Assembly: GCA_016208685.1 (NCBI GenBank)
Contig: JACQXM010000041.1
Span: 1 to 58,381 of the forward strand
DNA length: 58,381 nt
Direction: 5' to 3'
Source: Planctomycetota bacterium
Lineage (GTDB): Bacteria; Planctomycetota; Phycisphaerae; UBA1845
Shown here: piece by piece, positions 18,160-28,861 of the stretch
Position numbering within the stretch: the stretch's first letter is position 1
How the letters are laid out: each line of letters starts with the position of its first letter
Notes under the pieces: model-generated
The model's database searches: none
What the model was told of the DNA's origin: nothing
The model's input: the letters and a program-made list of their open reading frames with translations, nothing else
Position numbers and translations under genes: made by a program

Positions 18160-19317
18160 ATGAACGCGGATGGCCGCGGGGAGTCCGCGAGCCGGACGGA
18201 CCGCGGCACCGCCGGGAGAACCTCGCCCACGAATCCATCGTACGACAACTCGATCGGACAGGCGGGGGTCGCGAGAATCGTCGACGCCAACCTCAACCGC
18301 GCGCGGGAGGCGCTGCGGGTAATGGAGGAGTACGCGCGCTTCGTGCTCGCCGATGGCGGGTTGTCCGCAGCCCTTAAGCAGGCGCGGCACGACTTGGCGG
18401 CCATGGTCCCCGCGGCGCTCGCCGCCGCGCTCGTCTGGCGGCGGGATAGTCCGGGGGACGTGGGCCGGGAGCTGACGACCGGCGGCGAAGCGCGGCGCGA
18501 GGATGCGGCGCATGTGGCCCTTGCCGCCGGCAAGCGACTCAGCGAAGCGCTGCGTGCCGTGGAGGAGTATGGCAAGACGCTCGACGCGGGGCTTGCCGCG
18601 GCGGCCGAGGCGCTCCGCTACCGCGGTTACGACCTCGAGCGGCGCCTGGCGCTGACGGCGCGGGCGCAGGAGCGCTTCGCTGCGGCGCGGCTTTACGTGA
18701 TCGTCACCGAGGCGCTGTGCCCGGGCGATTGGCTGGACAGCGCGGCGGCGGCGCTGGAAGGCGGCGCGGACGTCCTGCAACTGCGGGAGAAAGCGCTCCC
18801 CGACCGCGAGTTGCTCGCCCGTGCCAGACGTCTGGCGGCGCTGTGCCGCGAGCGGCAGGCCATGCTGGTCATCAACGACCGGCCGGACATCGCTCTGCTG
18901 GCCGGCGCGGACGGAGTTCACCTGGGGCAAAGCGACATCGGGATCGCCGAGGCGCGGAAGTTGCTGCCCGCGGCCATGCTGGTGGGTGCCAGCACGCACA
19001 CGCTGGAGCAGGTGCGCGGTGCCGCGGCCGCCGTGCCCGACTACATCGCCGTCGGCCCCATGTTTGCGACCGCCACCAAGCCGCAGGGGCTCATTGCGGG
19101 CCCGGCGACGCTGGCGGAAGCCCGGCGCGAGACCGCGCTGCCATTGGCGGCGATCGGCGGAATTGACGTGCACAATGCCGGCGAGGTGCTGGACGCCGCT
19201 CCGTGCTGCATCTGCGTCTGCCGCGCCGTCATCGCACAGGCGGACCCGGCGCGGGCGGCGGCACGGCTGCGCCGGTTGATCGAGCGGCTTCCGCCGGGCG
19301 CCGGCGCGGGGAGATGA
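18160..19317 (+). CDS. thiE: ThiD2-ThiE fusion: thiamine-phosphate synthase
   Basis: A 385-residue two-domain enzyme. The N-terminal part (RIVDANLNRAREALRVMEEYARFVL, then KRLSEALRAVEEYGKTL) matches the helical ThiD2 domain, proposed to phosphorylate HMP-phosphate. The C-terminal part is the TIM-barrel ThiE: LYVIVTEALCPG, GGADVLQLREKALPDREL, LVINDRPDIALLAGADGVHLGQSD, then YIAVGPMFATATKPQG and LAAIGGIDVHNAGEVL. ThiE joins HMP-PP and thiazole phosphate to give thiamine phosphate. The start is uncertain: ATG 18160 gives about 40 non-conserved residues before the ThiD2 domain. A terminator follows directly at 19318-19350. The domain fusion is known from Planctomycetota and some Deltaproteobacteria. 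Confidence 0.88.
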   Translation: MNADGRGESASRTDRGTAGRTSPTNPSYDNSIGQAGVARIVDANLNRAREALRVMEEYARFVLADGGLSAALKQARHDLAAMVPAALAAALVWRRDSPGDVGRELTTGGEARREDAAHVALAAGKRLSEALRAVEEYGKTLDAGLAAAAEALRYRGYDLERRLALTARAQERFAAARLYVIVTEALCPGDWLDSAAAALEGGADVLQLREKALPDRELLARARRLAALCRERQAMLVINDRPDIALLAGADGVHLGQSDIGIAEARKLLPAAMLVGASTHTLEQVRGAAAAVPDYIAVGPMFATATKPQGLIAGPATLAEARRETALPLAAIGGIDVHNAGEVLDAAPCCICVCRAVIAQADPARAAARLRRLIERLPPGAGAGR

Positions 19318-19350
19318 GGCGGAGTGGGCGCGATTCCGCCGCCCTTTTTT
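19318..19350 (+). terminator. Rho-independent terminator of thiE
   Basis: GGCGGA (19318-19323) and TCCGCC (19335-19340) form a 6-bp GC stem, followed by GCCC and six Ts (19345-19350). It begins immediately after the thiE stop codon. Confidence 0.65.
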
Positions 19351-19400
19351 CCAACCGCGCCCGCCGCCGCGGTCGATAAGCGCAGGGAGAACGCACGGCG

Positions 19401-19429
19401 TTGACTTCCGACACGCCGACTTCTACGAT
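19401..19429 (+). promoter_or_regulatory. Promoter of the prkA-yeaH-spoVR operon
   Basis: TTGACT (19401-19406), 17-nt spacer, TACGAT (19424-19429); predicted transcript start about 19436. The -35 TTG is also an in-frame alternative start codon for prkA; reading it as promoter explains why the conserved protein begins only at 19470. Confidence 0.65.
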
Positions 19430-19469
19430 TTTTCGGCATCAGGGATCGGTTTTTACGGGACCTATCGCC

Positions 19470-21530
<2,061 letters not shown>

Positions 21531-21930
21531 GGGGGAAACGTCGAAACGTCAAAACGTCGAAACGGTGGAACGCCAAGTGGGGGAGCGGGGACGCGCGGAT
21601 CCGGCGCGGTACGACCCGGCCACGGCGGGCGAACGGCGGCTGGGGGACTGCCTATAATCAGCGGAGGCCCCTGAAGCGCCCGGGGTGACTGTGCGAAACC
21701 GCTAGCGACGACCCCGATGCGAAGGACTTGTACCCGCTCTCGGAGGGCCGTGGAACGTTGCCAGGTTGGAAGGGCCCGGCGTAGCGGCCGCCGGCCGTAG
21801 TGCCGGACGGATCGAAAAGAAACCACGGTCAACGTCCCCGAGCAGCTCAACGCTCGGACGTCCTGACCTGTGAACGTTCTGGCGCCTTGCCGTTTCGGCG
21901 TTTGGGTGTTTTGGCGTTTTGACGTTTCGC
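21531..21930. repeat. Intergenic with two opposed arrays of the GTCGAAACG/GTCAAAACG repeat
   Basis: An array of short units at 21537-21572 and its inverse at 21887-21930 (CGTTTTGACGTTTCG type) flank 315 bp of non-coding DNA between prkA and yeaH. The opposed arrays could pair into a long imperfect stem in the operon transcript. The rest shows no ORF of coding character. This is an unusually long gap inside an otherwise conserved operon. Confidence 0.6.
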
Positions 21931-23028
21931 ATGATTCTCCAGATCAATCACGACCATCAGCGCTTTCGCAAGATCGTCAAAGGCAAGATCCGCGACGACC
22001 TGCGCAAATTCCTCACCCGCGGCGAGCTGCTGGGCCGCGAAGGCCACAAGTACATCAGCATCCCGGTTCGCGGCATCGACACTCCGCACTTCCGCTATGG
22101 GGACAACAACGACTCGGGCGTGGGCAAGGGCGATGCCAAGGCGGGCGACGCCCTGGGCGACGGCGACGGCATGGGCCCGGGCGGCGAGCAGGAAGGGCGC
22201 CATCTGATGGAGGTGGAGGTCAGCCTGGACGAACTGGCTGAGATCCTCGGAGAAGAGCTCAAGCTGCCGCGCATCCGCCCCAAAGGCAAACACCGCATCA
22301 CCGCGGAACGCGACCGCTACGTGGGCATCCGCCAGTCGGGGCCCGAATCGCTGCGCCATTTCAAACGCTCGTTCCGCCGGGCACTCCGCCGGCAGATGAT
22401 GTCCGGGCTGTACAACCCCGACGCCCCGCGGATCATCTTCGAGCGCCGCGACAAGATCTACCGCAGTTGGAAAACGGTGCTCAGCCCGCAGTCCAACGCC
22501 GTGATCATCTACATGATGGACGTGTCCGGTTCCATGGGCGACGAACAGAAGGAGCTGGTGCGCCTGGAGGCCTTCTGGATCGACGCCTGGCTGCGGAAAA
22601 ACTACCAGGGCATCGAGAGCCGCTACATCGTGCACGACGTCCGCGCCGCGGAGGTGGACCGCGAGACCTTCTTCCGCATCCGGGAGGACGGCGGCACGCG
22701 CATCAGCAGCGCCTTCCGCCTGGCGCGGGAGCTCATCGACAAGACCTACACCGCCAGCGAGTGGAACATCTACCTCTTCCACTTCTCGGACGGCGACAAC
22801 AGCAGCGAGTCCGACAGCCGCGAGTGCTGCGCCCTGCTCCGCCAGCACCTCCTGCCGGGGCTGAACCTCTTCGGCTACTGCCAGGTGGCCAGCGCCTACG
22901 GCAGCGGCAATTTCTTCAATGTGGTAACCGAACAACTGAGCAGCCAGGAGGCGGTGATCGCCACGCGGGTAAACACCAAGGACGACATCTACGATAGTAT
23001 TAAGAAGTTCTTCGCCGCGGGGCGTTAG
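21931..23028 (+). CDS. yeaH: YeaH-like protein (UPF0229/DUF444, VWA domain)
   Basis: A 365-residue DUF444 protein. The N-terminal part has FRKIVKGKIRDDLRKFL and the family phrase ISIPVRGIDTPHFRYG. A Gly/Asp-rich linker follows, then a von Willebrand A-like domain with MIDAS motif MDVSGSMGDEQKEL at about residue 195. It is the usual partner of PrkA and SpoVR and is thought to act in the same stress-response module, though its biochemical role is unknown. The ATG at 21931 gives MILQINHDHQRF, the conserved start; an upstream TTG falls in repeat DNA. It is separated from spoVR by 97 bp. Confidence 0.93.
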   Translation: MILQINHDHQRFRKIVKGKIRDDLRKFLTRGELLGREGHKYISIPVRGIDTPHFRYGDNNDSGVGKGDAKAGDALGDGDGMGPGGEQEGRHLMEVEVSLDELAEILGEELKLPRIRPKGKHRITAERDRYVGIRQSGPESLRHFKRSFRRALRRQMMSGLYNPDAPRIIFERRDKIYRSWKTVLSPQSNAVIIYMMDVSGSMGDEQKELVRLEAFWIDAWLRKNYQGIESRYIVHDVRAAEVDRETFFRIREDGGTRISSAFRLARELIDKTYTASEWNIYLFHFSDGDNSSESDSRECCALLRQHLLPGLNLFGYCQVASAYGSGNFFNVVTEQLSSQEAVIATRVNTKDDIYDSIKKFFAAGR

Positions 23029-23125
23029 GGCGCGACGGGCCGCCGGCGGCCGCAACGCGATGCCGCGGCGGGACCGGTAAGGGGCCGGAGGCGGCAGCGC
23101 CGGGGCGGAGTAAGTTGCGATCACC

Positions 23126-24685
23126 ATGAACAGGCGACTTCCAGCCGACATCGCGGAACAGGCGGACCGCATCGCGGAGTTCGCCCGCCTCGAGAGCCTG
23201 GACTTCTACCCCACGGTCTTCGAGCAGATGACCTCGGAGGAAATGTCGCAGGTGGCCGCCTACGGCGGCTTCCCGCAACGCTACCCCCATTGGCGTTTCG
23301 GCATGGAGTATGAGCGGCTGCGCAAGCAGCACCGCTACGGGCTGGGGCGCATCTACGAGATGGTCATCAACAACAACCCCTGCTACGCCTACCTGCTCGT
23401 CGACAACATGATGGTGGACCACAAGACGGTTATCGCCCACGTTTACGCCCACTGCGACTTCTTCAAAAACAACTACTGGTTCAGCAAGACCAACCGCCGC
23501 ATGATCGACGAGATGGCCAACCACGCCACCCGCATCCGCCGTTATATGGACCGCCACGGCGTGGAGCGCGTGGAGCGCCTCATTGACACCTACCTGTCAC
23601 TGGAGAACCTCATCGATCCGCACTCGGCCTTCATGCTGCGGGAGAGGCCGCGCGGCGAGGTCCGGCGCCGGGCGCGGGAGGAGGATGAGCGCCGGCCCGC
23701 CACCCGCTACCCCGCCAAAACCTACATGGATCGCTACATCAACCCGCCGGAACAAATGGCCCGCGAACAGGAAGAGGATCGCAAGAAAGAGGAGAAGGCC
23801 AAGGATGCCTTTCCCCCCACCCCCATGCGCGACGTGCTGGGTTTCCTGTTGGAGCACGCCCCGCTGGAGGACTGGGAGGCCGACATCCTGGCCATCATCC
23901 GCGAGGAAGCGTACTACTTCGCCCCTCAGGGACAGACCAAGATCATGAACGAGGGCTGGGCCAGCTACTGGCACTCCACGCTCATGACCCGCTACATCCT
24001 CACCGCCGAGGAGCTGGTGGATTACTGCGAGCACCACTCCGGCACGCTGGCGACCTACCCCGGACGGCTGAATCCCTACAAGCTGGGCATCGAGCTGCTG
24101 CGCGACATCGAGAACCGCTGGAACACCGGGCGCTTCGGCCCCGCCTACGACGCCTGCGACGACATGGCCGTCCGCCGGCTGTGGGGCAAGGACAAGGCGC
24201 CCAAGCACCGGGTGGTGGGACGCGGCTCGCCGGGACGGGAGAAGATCTTCGAAGTGCGGGCGCTGTACAACGACGTGACCTTCCTCGACGAATTCCTGAC
24301 CCCGGAGTTCGTCGACGACCAGAAGCTCTACCAGTACCGCCACGACCCCGCCACCGGGCGCATGGTGGTGGTCACGCGCGACTTCGAGAAGATCAAACAG
24401 CAGCTCCTCTTCATGCTCACCAACCACGCCCAGCCGTACATCTACGTGGTCGACGGCAACTACCGCAACCGCGGGGAGCTGTACCTGGCGCACAAGCACA
24501 CCGGCGCCGATCTGGACGTCAAGTACGCCGTGGAGACGCTCAAGGAGCTGCACAGAATCTGGAAGCGCCCCGTACATCTCAACGCCCGCATCGACGACGA
24601 CCCCATACTCTTCACCTTCGACGGCGAGCAATCCTCGCAGCAGCACATCGACGACAGCCTGGACCATCCGCGGGCGAAGTTCTGA
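23126..24685 (+). CDS. spoVR: SpoVR / YcgB family protein
   Basis: A 519-residue SpoVR homologue with FYPTVFEQMTSEEMSQVAAYGGFPQRYPHWRFGMEYE at its start in the family arrangement, NNNPCYAYLLVDN, HVYAHCDFFKNN, APQGQTKIMNEGWASYWHS (His/Glu-rich, likely metal-binding) and PYIYVVDGNYRNRGELYLAHKHTG near the C-terminus. In Bacillus, SpoVR is needed for spore cortex formation; in E. coli, YcgB is co-regulated with YeaG/YeaH. Here it is the third gene of the conserved PrkA-YeaH-SpoVR set in an organism with no sign of sporulation in this window, so a general stress role is more likely. A charged low-complexity insert (about residues 170-230) is present. Confidence 0.95.
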   Translation: MNRRLPADIAEQADRIAEFARLESLDFYPTVFEQMTSEEMSQVAAYGGFPQRYPHWRFGMEYERLRKQHRYGLGRIYEMVINNNPCYAYLLVDNMMVDHKTVIAHVYAHCDFFKNNYWFSKTNRRMIDEMANHATRIRRYMDRHGVERVERLIDTYLSLENLIDPHSAFMLRERPRGEVRRRAREEDERRPATRYPAKTYMDRYINPPEQMAREQEEDRKKEEKAKDAFPPTPMRDVLGFLLEHAPLEDWEADILAIIREEAYYFAPQGQTKIMNEGWASYWHSTLMTRYILTAEELVDYCEHHSGTLATYPGRLNPYKLGIELLRDIENRWNTGRFGPAYDACDDMAVRRLWGKDKAPKHRVVGRGSPGREKIFEVRALYNDVTFLDEFLTPEFVDDQKLYQYRHDPATGRMVVVTRDFEKIKQQLLFMLTNHAQPYIYVVDGNYRNRGELYLAHKHTGADLDVKYAVETLKELHRIWKRPVHLNARIDDDPILFTFDGEQSSQQHIDDSLDHPRAKF

Positions 24686-25099
24686 GCAAAGCCCCACGGA
24701 GCCGGTGTTTCCGGACGCTCTCTGCGGACGCCCTGTGCCGTGCCCGGCCGGTCCCTGCCAGGCAGCGGGCCCACGGCCGTCGCCCTCGGGACCGTCGCCG
24801 GCGAAGTACGCACCCGTCGCCGCTGATCAGAACCGCAACCGCAAGGGAGCGGGCAAAGACCGCTCCCGCGCGATCATGGACGCCTTCCCGCTGGAGGGCG
24901 GCCAGGCAAGGCGACGCGGATTGCGAATCGGTCGGTCCCTGGGGGCATCTGAGTTGCGCCACACCGGGCCGAAGCGCTGTCACCCCGATCGTACGCACCA
25001 CTGGTGCCGTGGCGCGTTTGTGCGAAACTATCGGTCACCTTCTCTCCGCCGCCGGCGGCGGAGGTCGGAGGCGTGCGAGTTTCGACGGAGGAGTTGCCG
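24686..25099. other. Intergenic, nothing identified
   Basis: About 410 bp between spoVR and the secreted lectin-like gene. I see neither a convincing terminator nor a promoter, only the GGAGGAG ribosome site at the downstream end. Confidence 0.4.
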
Positions 25100-25747
25100 A
25101 TGAGCAGGTTCGTGGCACTGGCGGGCGTGGCCGGTATGTACGCGGCGGGTGCGTGGCTGCCGATGGCGGCGGGCGGGGAGGCGCAAGTGAAAAGCACGAC
25201 ATGGAATTTCGACACCGACAAGCCCGGAGCGCCGCCGCAAGGGTTCACGGCCCCCACGGGCGAGTGGAAGGTCGTCGCCGACGAGAGCCCGGCGGGTAAG
25301 GGCAACGTCGTAGCGCAGCTCGCCAGGAATGCCAAGGCGGTCTACAACGTGACGCTGGTTTCCAGCGTGAAACCCAAGGACGTGGACGTTACCGTCAAGT
25401 TCCGGGCCGTTTCCGGCGACATCGACCAGGGCGGCGGGCTCGTTTGGCGCGCCAGGGACGCCGAGAACTACTACATCGCCCGCTACAATCCCCTGGAGGA
25501 GAACTTCCGCGTGTACAAGGTGGAGGGCGGCAAGCGCACGCAGCTCGAAACCGCGGACGTCAAGAAGTCCGACGGCTGGCACACCCTGCGCGTGACCATG
25601 ATCGGCGATCAGATCACGTGTTACTACGACGGGCAGAAGTACCTGGAGTCCAAGGACGCGACGTTCGCGGAGGCGGGCATGATCGGGCTATGGACCAAGG
25701 CCGACGCCCAGACGCATTTTGACGAGCTGGTACTGTCCGGCGGCTGA
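25100..25747 (+). CDS. Secreted concanavalin-like (DUF1080/laminin-G-type) domain protein
   Basis: A 215-residue exported protein. A signal peptide (MSRFVALAGVAGMYAAGAWLP) is followed by one beta-sandwich domain with WNFDTDKPGAPPQGF, GGGLVWRARDAENYYIARYNPLEENFR and SDGWHTLRVTMIGDQITCYYDGQ, ending GMIGLWTKADAQTHFDELVLSG. This is the pattern of the 3-keto-disaccharide-hydrolase/concanavalin-like family abundant in Planctomycetota. The substrate is probably a polysaccharide or unknown; no catalytic residue can be assigned. The start is set by GGAGGAG 6-7 nt upstream and the signal peptide. It stands alone, convergent with the glycosyltransferase pair. Confidence 0.8.
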   Translation: MSRFVALAGVAGMYAAGAWLPMAAGGEAQVKSTTWNFDTDKPGAPPQGFTAPTGEWKVVADESPAGKGNVVAQLARNAKAVYNVTLVSSVKPKDVDVTVKFRAVSGDIDQGGGLVWRARDAENYYIARYNPLEENFRVYKVEGGKRTQLETADVKKSDGWHTLRVTMIGDQITCYYDGQKYLESKDATFAEAGMIGLWTKADAQTHFDELVLSGG

Positions 25748-25951
25748 CCGGACAGGCACGCCGAACGCGGAATTCAGAATCCTCAATTCGCAGCGAGTGT
25801 CCAGCGCCGGACCGCTCGAACCCGCCGGCCGTAGCGCCTTGCCGCAAACGCCCCCGTGCCCCGTCCCCCTTGCCGCCTTGTTGTCTCGTGGCCCTGCTGC
25901 CCTGTCGCCTCTCGCCCCCGCGCCGCCTCCCACTCCCCCGCCTCGTCGCGG

Positions 25952-26677
25952 CTACGGTCCTCTGACGATCTCGCGACGCAACAGGAAGAGCTCCTTGAAA
26001 GCGCGGAGGATCACGCGGAGGTTGGCCCCCGTCTGGGTCCCCGCGCGACGCGGGAAATGATGCACCCCGATCTGCCCGATGGTGTATCGCAGGCGCTTAG
26101 CGCGGGCCAGCACCTCGGTGTCGATGAGCGCCCCCATGGACTTCATCTCGATCTCCTCGAACAGCGCCCGGGGGTAAATCTTGAACGCGCAGTCGATGTC
26201 CCGCAGCCACAGGCGGAACACCACGTTCACCAGCGCCGTCCAGCAGAAGGCGTTGAGTTTTCGCAGCCACGGGTCTTTGCGGTCCAGCCGATAGCCGCTG
26301 ACGATGTCATACCGATCCAGCAGCGGCAACAGCAGCCCGATTTCCTCGAAGTCGAATTGCCCGTCGCCGTCGGTATAGAACACCCAGGCCTTGCGCGCCT
26401 CGCGGAATCCGCGCTGCAAGGCGCCGCCGTAGCCCAGGTTGGGGCGGTTGTGCACGGCGCGAACCTGGGGATGTTCCGCCGCCAGGCGATCGGCGATCTC
26501 GCCGGTGCGGTCGCGGCTGCCGTCGTCGACGATGATGATCTCGAAGTCATCGCTGATCCGCGGCAGGGCCCGCAGCGCCGCGCGGGTGGTGTTCTCGACG
26601 TTCGCTTCCTCGTTGTAGCAAGGGAAAAAGACGCTGAGCGACAGCGGGGAGCGCGGTGGCCTCACACCTGCGGGCAT
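25952..26677 (-). CDS. Family 2 glycosyltransferase (dolichol-phosphate mannosyltransferase-like)
   Basis: A 241-residue GT2 enzyme with SVFFPCYNEEANVE, the nucleotide-sugar binding IIIVDDGSRDRTGEIAD, NLGYGGALQRGF and the metal-binding YTDGDGQFD, then DCAFKIYPRALFEEI. No C-terminal membrane segment is clear, so it resembles the soluble DPM1/DpgS class that loads a polyprenyl phosphate with a sugar. The next gene upstream in the same direction encodes a multi-pass GT39-like protein 40 bp away, a natural acceptor step using the polyprenyl-sugar donor. The ATG at 26677 has GAGG 4 nt upstream. Confidence 0.88.
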   Translation of the reverse strand: MPAGVRPPRSPLSLSVFFPCYNEEANVENTTRAALRALPRISDDFEIIIVDDGSRDRTGEIADRLAAEHPQVRAVHNRPNLGYGGALQRGFREARKAWVFYTDGDGQFDFEEIGLLLPLLDRYDIVSGYRLDRKDPWLRKLNAFCWTALVNVVFRLWLRDIDCAFKIYPRALFEEIEMKSMGALIDTEVLARAKRLRYTIGQIGVHHFPRRAGTQTGANLRVILRAFKELFLLRREIVRGP

Positions 26678-26717
26678 GGCACCTCAACCGGCGTGCGCCG
26701 GGCCCGATCGGCGGCGC

Positions 26718-28232
26718 TCAACGTGGAATCCAGACGATCTCGGGGTCCGGCTCGAACCCGCTGAACTGCGGCAACAGGAACGGCATCTGTGCCTCGTCGG
26801 GTCGATAGTACGGTTCGAGGTATTGCGGGGTGAATTCATCATGCTCGCGTACGGCGATGGCCGCGAAGTAGCGCTCCTCGATGAGCCGCAGAATCGCGGG
26901 CGGAAACGCACGCCCCGTCTGCCGCCCGAAGTAGCCCCCGACGTAGTCCTTGATCGCCGCCATGCTCGGATGCAGCGGGTCCGACGACCCGCTGCCCAAG
27001 GCAGCGCCGAAGGAAGGTACCCAAAGGCGTTCCGGCGGTCCATACGCCGCCATGCGCTCCCGAAACCTCGCCCAGCGGCGCTCGTGCCGCTGCGTCGGCA
27101 GGAAGGCTGCCGGGTCGTGCACTCCGCCGACGGTGACGAACAGCAGCACTACCAGGGCAATGTGCCGCGCCAGCCCGCGCCGCTCTGCCGGCATCTCACG
27201 AAGCGCCCAGCCCGCCAGGGCGGGGAGAAAGGCCGCGGTCGTCAGGGCGTACACCACAAGGACGTTGTTGACCGCCCCCTGGTTGGCCTTTGACACGACG
27301 GAATACGCCGCTGCGGCCAGGGTGGCCGCCAGCACCGTCAGCAGGGCGCGAAAGCGCGGCTGGGACAACCGATAGCGTATCCAGCCCCGGCCGCGCGCAC
27401 ACATCCACGTGGCCGTCAGCACCGCCGCCAGCGTCTGCACCGCGAACCCCGCCGTCAGGTCCTCGGACAACGAGGTGCACAGACCGCGCAGCGTCAGCCC
27501 ATGGTGCGTCGGGGTCTCCAACGCGTGGATAAAAAACCACCCTCCCGTCGTGGCGTTGGCCCAAACGAAGATCCCGACTGAAAGGACGGTGAGCACCAGG
27601 CCGCTCAGGATCGCGACGCGGGGGCGTATCAGCAGGAAGAGTCCCAGAAGCGGTGCAAGGAGCACGACCGACGACTGCTTGGTGTAGATCGCGGCCATGC
27701 CCGCGGTTGCGGTCAGTCCCACGGCCCACGGCACGGACTCGAGCATGAGCCCCGCAACCACGAGAAGGTAGAAGAGCGCGAGAACGTTGTCGGGGCGTGC
27801 CTGGTCATAGTAGGCGTCGGTGTGGAAGTACCCCACGGCGGCGAGCACCGGGGTCAGCGAGGAAAGCCACACGCTTTGCGTTACCCGGTACGCCAGCGCC
27901 CAGGCGACGAGGACGGCGCCGGCTATGCCGATCAACGACGCGACGCGGCCGGCAACGAAGCCATCGGCCCCGGCGCGGACGAACCACGCTCCTACGAAGT
28001 AGCTGACGGGCGTGTAGATCATGGACACGAATTGCGCCGACGGCGGGCCGTACAGCGGGTCCCCGCGGGCCACGCGCAAGGTGTGTTCCACGAATGCCCC
28101 CGCGAGTCGCGACAGCCCATGAAGGTAAAACAGGCGCTGCGAAACGCAGTACCCGACCAGGGCCAGCACCGTCAGTCCGGTAAGCGCCAGGGCCACGAGC
28201 AGCAGGGAGTCGGTGACCGATCGGCGTTGCAT
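26718..28232 (-). CDS. Multi-pass membrane protein, GT39/ArnT-like glycosyltransferase
   Basis: A 504-residue integral membrane protein with about ten hydrophobic segments and a C-terminal soluble part of about 130 residues. The first loop carries an acidic/Arg pair and YTPVSYFVGAWF; RPDNVLALFYLLVVAG and AIYTKQSSVVLLAPLLG resemble the PMT/GT39 (Glycosyltransferase RgtA/B/C/D-like) group, which transfers sugars from polyprenyl-phosphate donors. The identity is by pattern only; I cannot name the acceptor. The ATG at 28232 begins just before the first membrane segment and has AGGG 8 nt upstream; a longer frame upstream runs into repeat DNA. It is co-directional with the GT2 gene, likely one operon. 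Confidence 0.75.
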   Translation of the reverse strand: MQRRSVTDSLLLVALALTGLTVLALVGYCVSQRLFYLHGLSRLAGAFVEHTLRVARGDPLYGPPSAQFVSMIYTPVSYFVGAWFVRAGADGFVAGRVASLIGIAGAVLVAWALAYRVTQSVWLSSLTPVLAAVGYFHTDAYYDQARPDNVLALFYLLVVAGLMLESVPWAVGLTATAGMAAIYTKQSSVVLLAPLLGLFLLIRPRVAILSGLVLTVLSVGIFVWANATTGGWFFIHALETPTHHGLTLRGLCTSLSEDLTAGFAVQTLAAVLTATWMCARGRGWIRYRLSQPRFRALLTVLAATLAAAAYSVVSKANQGAVNNVLVVYALTTAAFLPALAGWALREMPAERRGLARHIALVVLLFVTVGGVHDPAAFLPTQRHERRWARFRERMAAYGPPERLWVPSFGAALGSGSSDPLHPSMAAIKDYVGGYFGRQTGRAFPPAILRLIEERYFAAIAVREHDEFTPQYLEPYYRPDEAQMPFLLPQFSGFEPDPEIVWIPR

Positions 28233-28861
28233 GAAGCGAACCCTAGCAATGCTGGTGAGGCTGTTCAACGTTTGTCGGCAGGGGGGAACGCCGCGATGAG
28301 CAACGGCGGCAGGGCGACGCGGCGTGGGGAGCACGCCCCGCGCCTCTACGCCTGGTTTTCAGGGCTGGCAACCGGGATGGCGTTACCGTCGCCCCGGTCG
28401 CCGCATGGTTGGCGCAGGACGGAGATGCCCGTCCGCGCGGGCAGACGGCCACCAACTGTGCCCGAAAACCAGGTCGCCACCGAACGACGCGGATACCATC
28501 CTGCGGTAGTGCCTGATTGATATCGAACCGTATCGAGCCGCGGGCTTGACGCCCGCGCGGCCCAGGAAGGCCGGAAGTTCGCCGCGGAAGCGATCCACAA
28601 ACGGTCAGGTGATCGCGCGCCGCTACAGTGCGGTCCGCAGTTGGCAGCGCACATGCCCGGCTGGCGTCTCCGTGCCCTGGCAGCCTGTGCCGGAACTCGT
28701 GGCATGGGCTTCCAGCCGAAGGTTCACGGGCAGGATGCCCGTGCGCCACACCGTGTACGCCGCTTCTCGCCACGGGCTGCAAAGGCCGGGGCGCCGAGCT
28801 ACCCGCCCCGGAGCATCGTTGGCCCGGTGATGTGGCCGCTCGCAGTGCTTTCGCCGCGGCG
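28233..28861. repeat. Cluster of dispersed repeats
   Basis: No gene is seen. The region holds several repeat types: a 10-bp inverted repeat (CCTGGTTTTC at 28351-28360 and its complement at 28464-28473) bounding a 123-bp segment; a palindrome CCGCGGGCTTGACGCCCGCG near 28536, a relative of those at 1 and 182; and a 60-bp unit at 28686-28749 (GGCTTCCAGCC...TTCACGGGCA) that recurs at 39957-40020. These resemble REP/MITE-like intergenic elements. Confidence 0.65.
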
